DNA from: Fallopia convolvulus
Taxonomy: Eukaryota; Streptophyta; Magnoliopsida; Caryophyllales; Polygonaceae
DNA: 64,000 nucleotides
Reading direction: 5' to 3'
NCBI GenBank assembly: GCA_964016875.1
Contig: OZ024720.1
Span: forward strand, 20,200,242-20,264,241
Both the position numbers and the translations under genes were made by a program. The first letter of the stretch is position 1. Each line of letters begins with the position of its first letter. The notes under the pieces were generated by a model. That model was not told the origin of the DNA. It did no database searches and saw only the letters and a list, made by a program, of their open reading frames with translations. Below are positions 47,096-58,043 of the stretch, one piece after another.

Positions 47096-47862
47096 CCCTT
47101 CTATCTAGCATAGAAAGGGAGGCTTAATTTTGGAGTAGAATTTTAGAGCTAGTTTTGGAGGAGATTTGGAGGAAGGTCGAAGGATCGGAAGTCGGTAACG
47201 AGGTTCGATGACGACGGTTTCCGAGATTTGTTGATCGAGTGTGTTCGGTGATTGTTTTGTTTTAGTTTTCTTCTGGATCTCTGTAAGACAATATTTTTGT
47301 TATTAATTAAAATTTGAGTTTTGTTTCAATGTTTGTTTTTATTGAAGTTTTTAGTTTCTTAATCATGAGTAGTGAGTAGTCTATTTTTCTGGGGTCGGGG
47401 TTAAGCCCGGCATAGTTGAGCATGTTTGATAAGTAAGATTGTGTGTTGAATGCCTTTTATTTTTATTGAGATTGTTTGTTGTACTTAATACCGAAATGGG
47501 AGTTGAGGTAATTTGAGTTTTAACTTGATTGAAAGAGAAAGTTAGTAACTTGAAGGTTGATATTGTTTGAAAACGGAAGTTTCAAGCTTTAGATCCAAAA
47601 CAAGCAATTGAGTGAGTTAGTTTATGAAAATAGATTAATTTACTTGTCAAGTCAATGAAAGTTGATGACTCTATCTATTTAAAGGCATGATCTTATCTTC
47701 TTACGAATTCTTATGCTTGGCTATGTTGTGGTGTCCCTTATCCTAGATATTTGTTTTATTGAATTATTTCTGATAAATCTTCGTTGTTGAATGCTTGCTT
47801 CGGTACCGAGTATTAATTAGAATTTTATTAGGTCGTTAATTGGTATTTTTGTGTTCGGTGAT

Positions 47863-47893
47863 TCGGTAACGATCCTGACAAGGTCGTTAATGA
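47863..47893 (+). repeat. degenerate GTTAAC palindrome pair, 5' LTR end
   Basis: TCGGTAACGA and TCGTTAATGA, 21 bp apart. Each differs from the palindrome at one position. Confidence 0.75.
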
Positions 47894-48048
47894 GGCATCT
47901 CGTGAGTGATTGTGTTTGATTTTATTTGATTTTTATTAGATTGATAGACAAACAACCTTGCTTCCTGTGGAACGATCTTGACTCCACTGTACTCAGCGGG
48001 GTCTTGACTTACAAATTTATTTGTTGGCCGAGAAACCCTCTCAACAAA

Positions 48049-48067
48049 TTGGCGCCGTTGCCGGGGA
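48049..48067 (+). other. primer-binding site
   Basis: TTGGCGCCGTTGCCGGGGA, two bases after the LTR end. This is the form used by Athila-type elements (tRNA-Asp primer). Confidence 0.9.
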
Positions 48068-49651
48068 AGCAACGAGTTATGAGTTTATCTTTGGGATCGG
48101 GACTAGCCCGACCCCTTTTTGTTTTTTATTTTTGTTTTCTTTGTTTGTTTTCTCAGTGTATGCCGGTAGGACGAAGAAGGCTTCAGTTTGATAGCTCCAG
48201 TTATTACTCAGAACCCGAACGTTCCCTGCATCGACGACTCCGAGAAAACCGAGCCATGGCCACAGCTGAAGAGATGGCTCGAGAGTTAGAGATCCTCCGG
48301 ACCCAGATAGAGGCATTAAAAGCCGAGAAGGACGGCGCTGATGCAGACAAGGCTCGACTGCAAGAAGAGCTAAACGCCTATCCAAGGAATGCCAAGCAAT
48401 ACATGCATCCGGAACTGAGGGTGCCAGAATCTCCTATTGTGCTTCCTGCGATAGAGAAACCTTTTGAGATCAAGTCTTAATTTATATCCTTGATTAAACG
48501 GGCTCAGTTTGAAGGGAAACCTGTTGAGTGCCCTATGGAGCATATTAGAAATTTTCTTGATTTATGTGACACCATAGTTGCTGAAGGTGTCTCACTAGAA
48601 TATGTTCTGTTAAAAGCTTTTAGATGGTCACTTACTGGAAAGGCCCTGAACTGGTTAGAGAGCCTACCTTCTAAGTCTATCAGGACTTGGAAAGCTTTGT
48701 ATGATCAATTTCTTACAAAGTTTTTCCCTCCTGCTAAGACAACGGAGTTAAGGAAACGTATCACCTCTTATCACCAGTTGCCTAATGAGACATTTGTTGA
48801 AACATGGGAAAGATTTAAAGAGATGCTTAGACAATGCCCTACTCATGGGCAACCTTTATATGTATTGCAAGAAATCTTTTTCCAGGGTATCAACGCGGAG
48901 ACCAAGAACCGCATCAACACGCATACTGCGTGCGGTTTTATAGAGATGAACCCGACAGAGGCGTGGGAACTGTTGGACAAGCTGGCAAATTACGATGCTA
49001 TGTACGGAACCCAGCAGGCTCCACAAACTCAAAAACGTCTCTATGTGCCCAATCAAGATGAAGTTGACCCCGATGTTAAAAATCAATTCTTACAAGATGA
49101 GGTCAACCGTTTGAGGAAACAGGTAAGTTTTCTGAAATCCTCTCAATCATGTCAAGAATGTGGTTCTTCTGCGCATAGTACTTCTGCTTGCACTAACATT
49201 GAGCAGGTTAGAACCGCTGAGACGATAGCTGAGATGAATTACATGAGAGGACCCTACAGGAACCAGCCTAATTATAATGACAGGTCGAACAACTATCAAT
49301 CATGGGGCAATCAGAATACAAATCATAATTACACAGGGCCCCCGCAAGATAGACGACCTGCACCATATCGACCTCCAGGCCATCAGGAGACACCATCATG
49401 GGTTCAGGAGATTAAAGAGAGCATCAACGGATTGGATAAAAGATGGGGAGAGTTCGATATTTGGAAGAGGAGTGTTGATTCCCAACTAGGAGACCTTGCT
49501 GTACGGATCTCAAGACCACAAGGGCAACTCCCGGGTCGTCCCGACGAGAACCCTAGAGGCCAAATAGCAGCGGTACACCTTAGAAGCGGGAAGACACTAC
49601 CAGAGAGAGTTCAAGCTGAAGAGAAGGAGGAACAAGATCTCGCCAGCCAGC

Positions 49652-49661
49652 TCGTTAACGA
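49652..49661 (+). repeat. GTTAAC palindrome in gag linker
   Basis: CTCGTTAACGAG, a perfect 12-bp palindrome, encoding LVNEP. Confidence 0.85.
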
Positions 49662-49774
49662 GCCAGCGAGAGCTAGTACCGAACCTACAAGCCAGGATGA
49701 CGAGGCTCCGAGGATTCCTGACGAGCCCACCCCAGGTAAGTTTTCTAAACCGAGCCCTCCTCTCAATCCCAGGG

Positions 49775-49826
49775 TAGTTAACGACCCCACCAGGGTCGGT
49801 AACGACCCGCCAAGGACACCGAACGA
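49775..49826 (+). repeat. 21-bp tandem repeat in gag linker
   Basis: Three units: TAGTTAACGA at 49775, TCGGTAACGA at 49796 and CACCGAACGA at 49817, exactly 21 bp apart. They encode VNDPTR, GNDPPR and PNDPSV. Confidence 0.85.
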
Positions 49827-50793
49827 CCCCAGTGTCGACCCGGTTCTCTCACCTCTAGAGCCTAACTTGGTTCCGAGAATGGTGAAAACTCTTCCATTTC
49901 CAACTAAGAAATCTATGGACTCTACTGAGAGTAAGTTCAAGCGTTTCGTTAAGATTCTTCAGGGCATTAATATTTCCATCCCATTCGCTGAGGCCCTAAG
50001 CAAAATGCCGGCTTACACAAAATTCTTGAAAGATATTCTTAGCAGGAAAAGATCTATTACAGAGCTGCAGGATGAGGTCAGATCCATAGCTCTTCCAGAA
50101 AAGCTTGGAGATCCTGGGAGGTTTGCAATCACAATCGGCATAGGCAACCACAAGTTCAAAGCTTTATGCGATCTTGGTGCCAGTGCTAGTCTTGTTCCGC
50201 TCTCAATCTGGTCTAAAGCCAATATGGGACCACTGGAACCAGTAGACATGAATCTGTACATGGCAGATGGGTCAAGTGTCAAAGCAACATGAGTAGTGGA
50301 CGATTACCCTATTCAAGTCGGGAAATTCTTTATACCGAATGATTTTATTGTCCTTGATATGCCGGAAGACCCTCATGTCCCCATAATTCTCGGGCGACCA
50401 TTCTTAGCCACAGCAGGAGCAAGAGTTGATGTGCGTAAGGGACTCCTCACTTTTGATATAGGAGAGGAACGGGTGGAATTCAATTTAGATCAAAAAGCCA
50501 ACGACCCAATTGGAGTGGCACAACTAGAGTTGACTCAACCCGAACTCGACACCACAGTCCCTACCGAGCCACATATGCCGATCACTGATGCTCCCATGCA
50601 CAAAGGCCCTACTACAGAGGTTACAGAAAAGTCCAAACCACCTTGGCTTTCGGACTACACCAATAACCCAGGGATATCGAGCTTACTGATAGAAGAAGAA
50701 GGTCCTAATTTAGCAATTCAAGTGCACAGAGGCAGTAAAGCTACAGGCAAGGTATCTCAAGACCCTAACATGGCCAGACATGAACCACCATGA

Positions 50794-51396
50794 GACTAGG
50801 AAGAGAGCTCGTCGGGCTAACGACGTTAAACATAGCGCTTACGGGAGGCAACCTGCTTTTTAGAATAGGTTTAGTTTATTTTATTTTATTTTTATTTTTC
50901 TTTTAGATTATTTCCTAGCTTTCTTTTATTTTTCTTTTTAGTTTTAAAATAGGATAGAAATAAGATTTTTGAGCTAACAAAGATTTCAGGAAAAAGGGGT
51001 CGAAAATTCACTCAAGGAGGCTACGGTGGCTCGTTAACGACCCACCCAGGGTCGTTAACGACCCAGTTCGGTCGACCCGATTCGTCACAATACGGGGCAG
51101 GTAAGTAATTCTAACCTAGTCAATTTTTCTAACCCTAGTCGCCACCCCCCTCTATCCTTACCCCTCCTATAAAAACCCTTCTACCCCTCCCAAAATTCTA
51201 CCACAATCTCTCCCACATTCACTCTCAAACCCAAAACTCTCTCAACCCCTTTCCCTTCTCTCCCACCGAATCGGAAATCCCACGCTAACGACCACCGGAG
51301 ACACCATCGTTACCGGAGTTCGGAAGCCACCCACCGACGACGAGCTCATTAACCACCCCGATTCCGACCCTTGTCGTTTTAATTCTCGGTTCTCCG
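50794..51396 (+). promoter_or_regulatory. candidate internal promoter and 5' leader
   Basis: After the end-of-pol-like segment (50817-50865) and a T-rich stretch lie two GTTAAC palindromes, then CCTCCTATAAAAACCC with a TATA-like box at 51168-51175, and a pyrimidine-rich leader (CTACCCCTCCC, TCTCTCCCACATTCACTC) as at plant transcription starts. The third ORF starts 0.84 kb further on. This fits an independent promoter for the third ORF, but no transcription start is shown by the sequence itself. Confidence 0.5.
51031..51061 (+). repeat. GTTAAC palindrome pair upstream of internal TATA
   Basis: TCGTTAACGA at 51031-51040 and 51052-51061, 21 bp apart, about 110-140 bp before the TATA-like box. 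Confidence 0.88.
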
Positions 51397-52002
51397 GTAT
51401 GATTTCTAAACCCTTGCTTGAAATTGCATGATTGATTATCTATAGGGTTAAATTTCATATCTTGAATCATGATTTTAGGGAGATCGATGAGCATGCTTAA
51501 ATTCGGTTCTAAAAATTCTTGATTGTGCTTAGTTGTTCATGTTTTAGGTAAGTTTATTCATGTTAGATTAGCTATTGTAACCCTTTAGTTAAGAAAGCAT
51601 GAATTTTTCTTGTTCTAGATCTAAAAGTTCGAACTTTGCATGTCAAATTTCTGGGTAATTTTTAGCATGTTCGGGATGGGTAATTGAGTAAGTATGGGGT
51701 GTTTTTACCCAATGAGGGAATTGTGGAAGATAATATAAGATTGCATGCTTGATTTGTGCTGAATTAAAGGTAGATTTAATTTCGAAAATTTCTGGTTTTG
51801 CTCCCGGCAGGTCGTTAACGACCCACCCAGGCTCGTTAACGACCCTGCACTTCATAGATGATCGATCCGAGCCCAGACCCGTGAACAACCCAATTGGGTA
51901 GTTTATGAATAATTCCGAGGTTAATTTTGAGACCAAGTATGGGGTCTTGTACCTATTATTTTTGATGGATCTTATCTTGGAAAATTTTCGATTATTTTGT
52001 AG
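51397..52002 (+). other. candidate 5'-UTR intron of ORF3
   Basis: Donor CCG|GTATGA at 51397 and acceptor TTTTGTAG|GATCC at 52001-52002, six bases before the ORF3 ATG. The interval is T-rich, as plant introns are. It contains another palindrome pair. Splicing is inferred from these sites only. Confidence 0.45.
51812..51842 (+). repeat. GTTAAC palindrome pair in candidate intron
   Basis: TCGTTAACGA at 51812-51821 and 51833-51842, 21 bp apart. The interval CCCACCCAG is the same as in the pair at 51031. Confidence 0.88.
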
Positions 52003-52007
52003 GATCC

Positions 52008-53598
52008 ATGGCTAGTTCAAGCAGACCCGCTACCCGAGCCCAGAAGAAGAGGAGGAACCACAGGTCTCCATCTCCACCCCGGGTGGACGATGTGATTTTG
52101 AGCAGTCAGAGCCAAGTACGGCGCTACCGGGATTTTATGGAGAAGGACCATTACACCCGATGGTTCTCAAAGTCTAGCGCCGTCTCTACGGGCATCTACA
52201 CGAATTTCAAGGATGCCTTCATCATCCTTGGGGCCTCACACTTATTGAAGCAAGAGAGCTTGCCACATTATCCGGCCCTCACATCCGAGTTCTTGGCCAC
52301 CTTGGAGACCAACTTCTCGTCGAAAATCTCGGCGGGACGCATTCGGTTCCGGCTCGGTAACGAGGACCGTGACTTCACCATGGCGGAGTTCAATGCAATC
52401 TTGGAGACTATAACTTGAAGGACTACCTAGTGACCCGCACTTGGAGCTACATCACCGGAGAGGTTCAATCCTCCACCGCGGCGCTATCCGGGGCAACCAT
52501 AGTCAACCCCATATTCCGAATTATCTTGAGAGTCCTCGCCGCAACATTTTGGCCGAAGAAGGAGTTGAACCGGCCTACAAGAACGGAGGTCGCTTGCTTC
52601 CGCACCATCCTCTTCGAGGAGCCCGGCCCCTTGAATTTGGGGTACGAATGGCTCTACTATGTCGAGAAGTCCCACAAGTCCAAGGAGGTGTGGTGTGGCA
52701 ATTTAGTTAGCCTCTTGGCTAAAAATCTTGGAGTGGATCTCACCCGCTACACACCGGCCCACGCTCAACTCCACAACAAGAACTATTGGTATAGTGCCGG
52801 GATTTTCGTGCAAGCCCAGGGAGGTTACAAAGTGAAGGTTCAAGATCAAGTCGTTATACCTTCCCTCGACATGTACGAGCTACTCTACGTACCGAATTGG
52901 TACGAAGTGTGGACGGGCCAGCCTTACCCATTGGAGCCAAAACCGGAGGATGAGCTCTCGCTTCGACCATGTCACACCCGGTTTGAGCGGGACGATGTGG
53001 ACGAATATGAAGAAGAAGATGAGCAAGAGGATACCAAGGTCGTAGGCAATGACACCGAGGAAGCTGACACCGAGGGCGGCACTGAGGAGCTCAACTTTAC
53101 AGAAGAAGACATGGAGACGGAGAATTAGGAGGCAACATCTTCGTCGACGAGCCAACCAGGGTCGTTAACGACCATTTCCAGCCACCACCCAACACTGTTA
53201 ACGAGGCAACCAGCTTCGTTAACGAGGTTCCGCAAGCTCCTGTCAACCCTCCACCAGCTCCTGTCGACCCTCAATCATATGGCTTAATGCCTTACAACCC
53301 GGTGATGTATCAAGACCATTTCCAGCCTCACTACCCACCACCTCCTCAGCCCGAGTACGCAGGATCGAGTATACCACCACCATGGGCCGAGGATCTTTCT
53401 GTACGGATGCAGCAGCTTCACCTTCAGACAGATCACATTCATCGGAGGATGGATAGATGGGAAACCGTCTATTCCGCTCGCATGTCGAGGGAAGATGAGA
53501 GGCAGCGTCAGAGAGAGGCGGAGGATGCTGAGCGTTGGAGGACGATGTATGACTTCATGGGGCACTTTGAGCACTATTTTCCTCCACCGAACCGTTGA
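52008..53598 (+). pseudogene. Athila-type third ORF (copy 2)
   Basis: Starts MASSSRPATRAQKKRRNHRS, a basic stretch, then RYRDFMEKDHYTRWFSKSSA and a region with NRPTRTEVACFRTIL, LNLGYEWLYYVEKS and KNYWYSAGIFVQAQ, which resembles ATHILA ORF-1-type proteins. An acidic linker follows (EYEEEDEQED), then a Pro-rich part with VNDH and VNE peptides, and a C-terminal helical part (RMDRWETVYSARM). A frameshift near 52412 and another near 53128, with stops at 52416 and 53127, break the frame. Its function in these elements is not established; position between pol and the 3' LTR is where Athila-type elements often carry an extra or env-like ORF. Confidence 0.7.
53162..53225 (+). repeat. GTTAAC palindrome cluster in ORF3 tail (copy 2)
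   Basis: TCGTTAACGA at 53162-53171, CTGTTAACGA at 53195-53204 and TCGTTAACGA at 53216-53225. The last two are 21 bp apart. Same layout as 406-469. Confidence 0.85.
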
Positions 53599-55307
53599 TC
53601 AAAGATGAAGTTTCCTTTCCTTGTTTCCACTTTTGTAAGTTTTATGTCTTTCTTTTTCTTTTTAATTTTTTTGTTTTCTTTTCTATTTCTTTTCCCTCTT
53701 CTTGTTATTTTTCTTACAGTGGGGACACTGTAATTTTAAGTATGGGGTGGGAAGAAAGTAGAAAAATTATGTCCTAGGTGTTTTTATGTTCTATGTAGTT
53801 GTTACTTTCGTTAAATCGAAAAACAAAAAAAATTGAAAAATTTGAAAATTCAAAAAAAAGAGTTTAGAATTGATAGATATCCCTTCTTAAAAAAGTTCTT
53901 TGATAGCAATCACTAGCTTGATCATATAATTCCTTGCAAATATGTCTTTGAAAGTATAGCCGGGTTCTTAAAAATTGAAATTATTGTTTTTTAGAAGAGA
54001 ATAGCATTAGATGAAATTGAGCACATATACTTTATAGCATAGATGATGCAATCCAACAAAACCTACCTTGTGAGAAATTTTATTTGGGCCTTTTAGGGAG
54101 AATATTTATAAATCCCTCTTCTTTTTTGTGTGATTTACTCTCCTTATGCATATTATCTCTTGGAATTGTGATGGTTATCTATTTATTGAGACCCTTATAA
54201 GATTTTTAGTTCATTACTTGTGAAGATCATATGATAGAGAACTTATTTTTATGAGCCCTATTATCCCCTATCTACCTTTACATTATTCCTTCTTTTGATA
54301 ACCAATTCTGGCCTGAAACCTTTTATTTTTAGCTCCACAAAAATTATCCCCTAGCCAAGATAAGCTTGACCCTAGCCGGGAATTAGGACTTAGATTGGAG
54401 AGGTGAAGTCTTGTGTTTTGTTGAAAAGAAAAGAGTTTCTATTTGCTTGAATTAAAAGGGTATTTGGGAAGGGTAGATTGGAAGTCTCTTGTTACTTTAT
54501 GTAAGAAAGGTCTCTTGATAAAAAAAATGCACAATTAAGTTTGAAGAGAATAAATGTATACGGTGGATCGTTAATGACCCGGATGTGGGTTCGTTAACGA
54601 GACAGCGAAAAGAAAAAAATAATAAATAAAAAAAAAGAGAGGAAGAAAGAGGAAAAGTTGAAGTGCATTTGTGTTTAAAAATAATATCAAGAGATTCTTT
54701 TATTTTTGGTTATGAGACTTTCTAGGATGATAAATGGGTGAGTGAAAATAAAGTGTGCATAATATGAGAGTGAGTTTGGTTATCTTATATGAGAGTTTTG
54801 ATGTTATGTGTGAGTTTTTAGGAGTCTTTGATTCCCGGATATTATTATCACCACATGACCAAATATTTTCCACGCCTAATTGTCTTTGCCAAGCCCCATT
54901 ACAACCCGGCCGAATGGAAGCTTCTATGAAGTTTTTCATTGAGCGTAAGTTCTCTTGATGATTCTTTGCTTGTTTTGACAAATCTTGCGTCGAGAGTATT
55001 GGTGATATAAGTTCCAATTTCTATGAGTTTTTGTATATAGGATGAGTTGAGAGATTGAAATTATAAGCCCAAACACATGAGAGTTGAGCGAAACACATTA
55101 TATCCCTTGAGAGGTTGGATTGTATTATTTTATGTCTATTTAAGTGCACATATGTGTGAGGATGTTAATAGTCTTTTGCTATAATTTTCTTATGTGTAGA
55201 TGTTGCTTTTTGAAGATGGCTATGTCTTGATAAGCATGATTTGTTTTGGTTTTGGTTAGTATCTTGATTATTGCTTGAGGACAAGCAAGTCTAAGTATGG
55301 GGTATTT
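53599..55307 (+). other. non-coding region between ORF3 and 3' LTR (copy 2)
   Basis: Counterpart of 843-2568. T-rich, no credible ORF. It ends with the polypurine-type tract CTAAGTATGGGGTATT before the LTR. Confidence 0.7.
54569..54601 (+). repeat. GTTAAC palindrome pair in 3' non-coding region (copy 2)
   Basis: TCGTTAATGA and TCGTTAACGA, 23 bp apart. Confidence 0.8.
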
Positions 55308-55591
55308 TGATGTTCGCATTTTTGGTATAGTTTTAGATAGGTTTTCTTTGCTTATTAGGATTAATTTTGTCTAGTTTAGGTTTAGTTTTAAGTGTTTTTA
55401 GTTAGTTTTGCATAAATCTACGAAAAGAGTGGAATCTACGCTATTTTGTGTATTTTGCAGGTTTTAGCGAGGAAAGGAGCTAAATGGAGCTAAATTTGGA
55501 GCATCACAGTGAAGGACGGGAAAGTGCAAGATTTAAGAAGTCAAGGCTCAAGAAAACGAGAGGAGGTGTTGAAGAAAACAAAACCCCAGGC

Positions 55592-55623
55592 TCGTTAACG
55601 AGGCTATAAAGGGTCGTTAACGA
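55592..55623 (+). repeat. GTTAAC palindrome pair in LTR U3 (copy 2)
   Basis: TCGTTAACGA at 55592-55601 and 55614-55623, about 240 bp before the TATA box. The 5' LTR lacks this part. Confidence 0.88.
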
Positions 55624-56626
55624 GGCCACGAAGGAGAAGATTTCGGAGTATTATTATATTATTCACCGATCCTGAGCGGGAATTTATTTCCGTATCGGTT
55701 GAGTATCTTTTTAGAATCTTTATGGGTTATTAGAATATGTATTTTAGGGTTTAATATCTTTCTAGATTTTATTTCTATCTTTTAGAGATTGTTTCTATCT
55801 TTTTAGGAAAGTTTTTATCTTTTAGCCTTTTTAGTTTTTAGGATTTTCTAGTATAAATACCCTTCTATCTAGCATAGAAAGGGAGGCTTAATTTTGGAGT
55901 AGAATTTTAGAGCTAGTTTTGGAGGAGATTTGGAGGAAGGCCGAAGGATCGGAAGTCGGTAACGAGGTTCGGTGATGGCGGTTTCCGAGATTCATTGATC
56001 GAGTGTGTTCGGTGATTGTTTTGTTTTAGTTTTCTTCTGGATCTCTGTAAGACAATATTTTTGTTATTAATTAAAATTTGAGTTTTGTTTCAATGTTTGT
56101 TTTTATTGAAGTTTTTAGTTTCTTAATCATGAGTAGTGAGTAGTCTATTTTTCTGGGGTCGGGGTTAAGCCCGGCATAGTTGAGCATGTTTGATGAGTAA
56201 GATTGTGTGTTGAATGCCTTTTATTTTTATTGAGATTGTTTGTTGTGCTTAATACCGAAACGGGAGTTGAGGTAATTTGAGTTTTAACTTGATTGAAAGA
56301 GAAAGTTAGTAACTTGAAGGTTGATATTGTTTGAAAACGGAAGTTTCAAGCTTTAGATCCAAAACAAGCAATTGAGTGAGTTAGTTTATGAAAATAGATT
56401 AATTTACTTGTCAAGTCAATGAAAGTTGATGACTCTATCTATTTAAAGGCATGATCTTATCTTCTTACGAATTCTTATGCTTGGCTATGTTGTGGTGTCC
56501 CTTATCCTAGATATTTGTTTTATTGAATTATTTCTGATAAATCTTCGTTGCTGAATGCTTGCTTCGGTACCGAGTATTAATTAGAATTTTATTAGGTCGA
56601 TAATTGGTATTTTTGTGTTCGGTGAT

Positions 56627-56657
56627 TCGGTAACGATCCTGACAAGGTCGTTAACGA
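56627..56657 (+). repeat. GTTAAC palindrome pair near 3' LTR end (copy 2)
   Basis: TCGGTAACGA and TCGTTAACGA, 21 bp apart. Confidence 0.85.
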
Positions 56658-58043
56658 GGCATCTCGTGAGTGATTGTGTTTGATTTTATTTGATTTTTAT
56701 TAGATTGATAGACAAACAACCTTGCTTCCTGTGGAACGATCCTGACTCCATTGTACTCAGCGGGGTCTTGACTTACAAATTTATTTGTTGGCCGAGAAAC
56801 CCTCTCAACATCCGGCCAACTAAATTAAACTACAAAGTACAATAAATTAAACTACCTAATTAAGTGTCCAACATCATTGTGGCTTGCGGCTTGGAAGGAG
56901 GGGGCCGAAGCGGCAAAAGCGGCCACCTACACATGGTGGGATCGGTGGTGGGGGTCTCCCCAAATGCATGGCCTCTACTCGGCAAGCCACGTCTCCAAGT
57001 GTCCCTTTAGAATTCTTGTGAATCTCTAATTCTCTTGCAAACCCTTTCAAGAGTGCCATGTGTTGTCAAACAAATACAAATTTGTTATGTTACAATTCAT
57101 GTTTTTTAGTAAAATGAGACAATCAATCAATTGTCATCATACACGTACGACATAAATATCCACCTCGGGTTATGCTATCGGGGGGTTGTTTTCCAATTCA
57201 TTGGAGGACGTACGCAATAAAAAAGGATGTGTGTGTCTCATATGTCATTGCACGTGCTCGGCATACATAGAGTAGGGATGTGGTGCAACTTCCTCAATAG
57301 GCACTAACGAGTTCCACCAATCTTCCCAATGATCATCAGCATCTGAGAATTGCACATCATACTTCAACCTATTCGTCAAAGTTGTTGGTCAATAGAAACT
57401 GAGTGGCTTGATAACGTCCAACTCGGGGATTGACTGGTGTCATCCAAATTAACGAGCAAGCCTCTCATGATGATATGCCTAATTGATGATGAGACACGTC
57501 AATACACCATTATACCTCGACAAACTAAGATCGCCAATGGAAAAGTCGATAAAATCTTTTCATGGAATCCAATTGACCTACATATAAATGCATTAAATTA
57601 TATAATATATAAAAATGATAGTTAAATTCTATGTTATAAAATATATAAAATGATGATTAAAGTCTATGTTACTTACATCTTACACTTTTATCTTGTCTAT
57701 GATCCAGTGATATTCGAGCATTGACTTTTTATTCCTGTTTCGAACACAATCTTGTGTGAAATTCTCCCCATGCAATCGTGTGATATCGTGATTGAGGTGA
57801 CCTCTGAGTCTTGGAAAGTACTTCAAAATAAAGTTGTACAAAATAGAGAATATGTTAGACAAATATAAAATCGGATTAGATATTTAAAAAATACAAGGTA
57901 TCATCACTCATGTGTAAAACATATGCACACTCTCCGATCTACGCAACTTTAGCTCGGGATGTCATTCCGAGCTGTCTAAATAAGAATGCAAGTGTAGCGG
58001 TGCACCATGAATACTCTGATGTGTGATTGTGGTTCAACGCAAG

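Larger units (their letters stand above)
46881..48046 (+). repeat. 5' LTR, truncated
   Basis: Matches 55645-56810. The first part of U3 is missing, including the palindrome pair present at 55592-55623. TATA-like TATAAATA at 47088. Ends CCCTCTCAACA. Confidence 0.88.
48160..50793 (+). pseudogene. Athila-type gag-protease
   Basis: One frame of 878 codons, interrupted by TAA at 48478 and TGA at 50290, both single-codon changes since the protein continues in frame on each side. N-terminus: basic and coiled (MARELEILRTQIEALKAEK). The retrotransposon Gag core follows (FLDLCDTIVAEGVSLEYVLL, then ALNWLESLPSKSIRTWKAL and TKFFPPAKTTELRKRI). At about residue 330 is a zinc knuckle CQECGSSAHSTSAC. Then comes a proline-rich linker with VNEP, VNDP, GNDP and PNDP, and a protease with FKALCDLGASASLVPLS and VPIILGRPFLATAGA. 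The catalytic DLGAS is intact. Start chosen at the first ATG in frame after the primer-binding site. Confidence 0.88.
46881..56810 (+). mobile_element. Athila-like element without pol (copy 2)
   Basis: Order: 5' LTR lacking its first 335 bp or so, primer-binding site, gag-protease frame, a 1.2-kb gap with an internal TATA-like box and candidate intron, a third ORF, a long non-coding region, polypurine tract, and a full 3' LTR. The LTRs differ by only about 15 substitutions over their shared 1.17 kb by eye, so insertion is fairly recent. Reverse transcriptase, RNase H and integrase are entirely absent: the protease is followed within 0.2 kb by the CTAACGACGTTAAACATAGC segment that usually marks the end of pol in Athila-type elements. 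The element is therefore non-autonomous. Confidence 0.9.
55308..56810 (+). repeat. 3' LTR, full length (copy 2)
   Basis: TGATGTTCGCA to CCCTCTCAACA, 1503 bp. TATAAATA at 55852. Palindrome pairs at 55592-55623 and 56627-56657. Confidence 0.9.

Noticed and set aside
46881..48046. Taking 46881 as the true LTR start
   Set aside because: It does not begin with TG, and the other two LTRs of the family extend about 335 bp further upstream to TGATG directly after the purine tract.
49611..49940. Minus-strand ORF with repeated LVGSL
   Set aside because: Antisense reading of the gag linker repeats.
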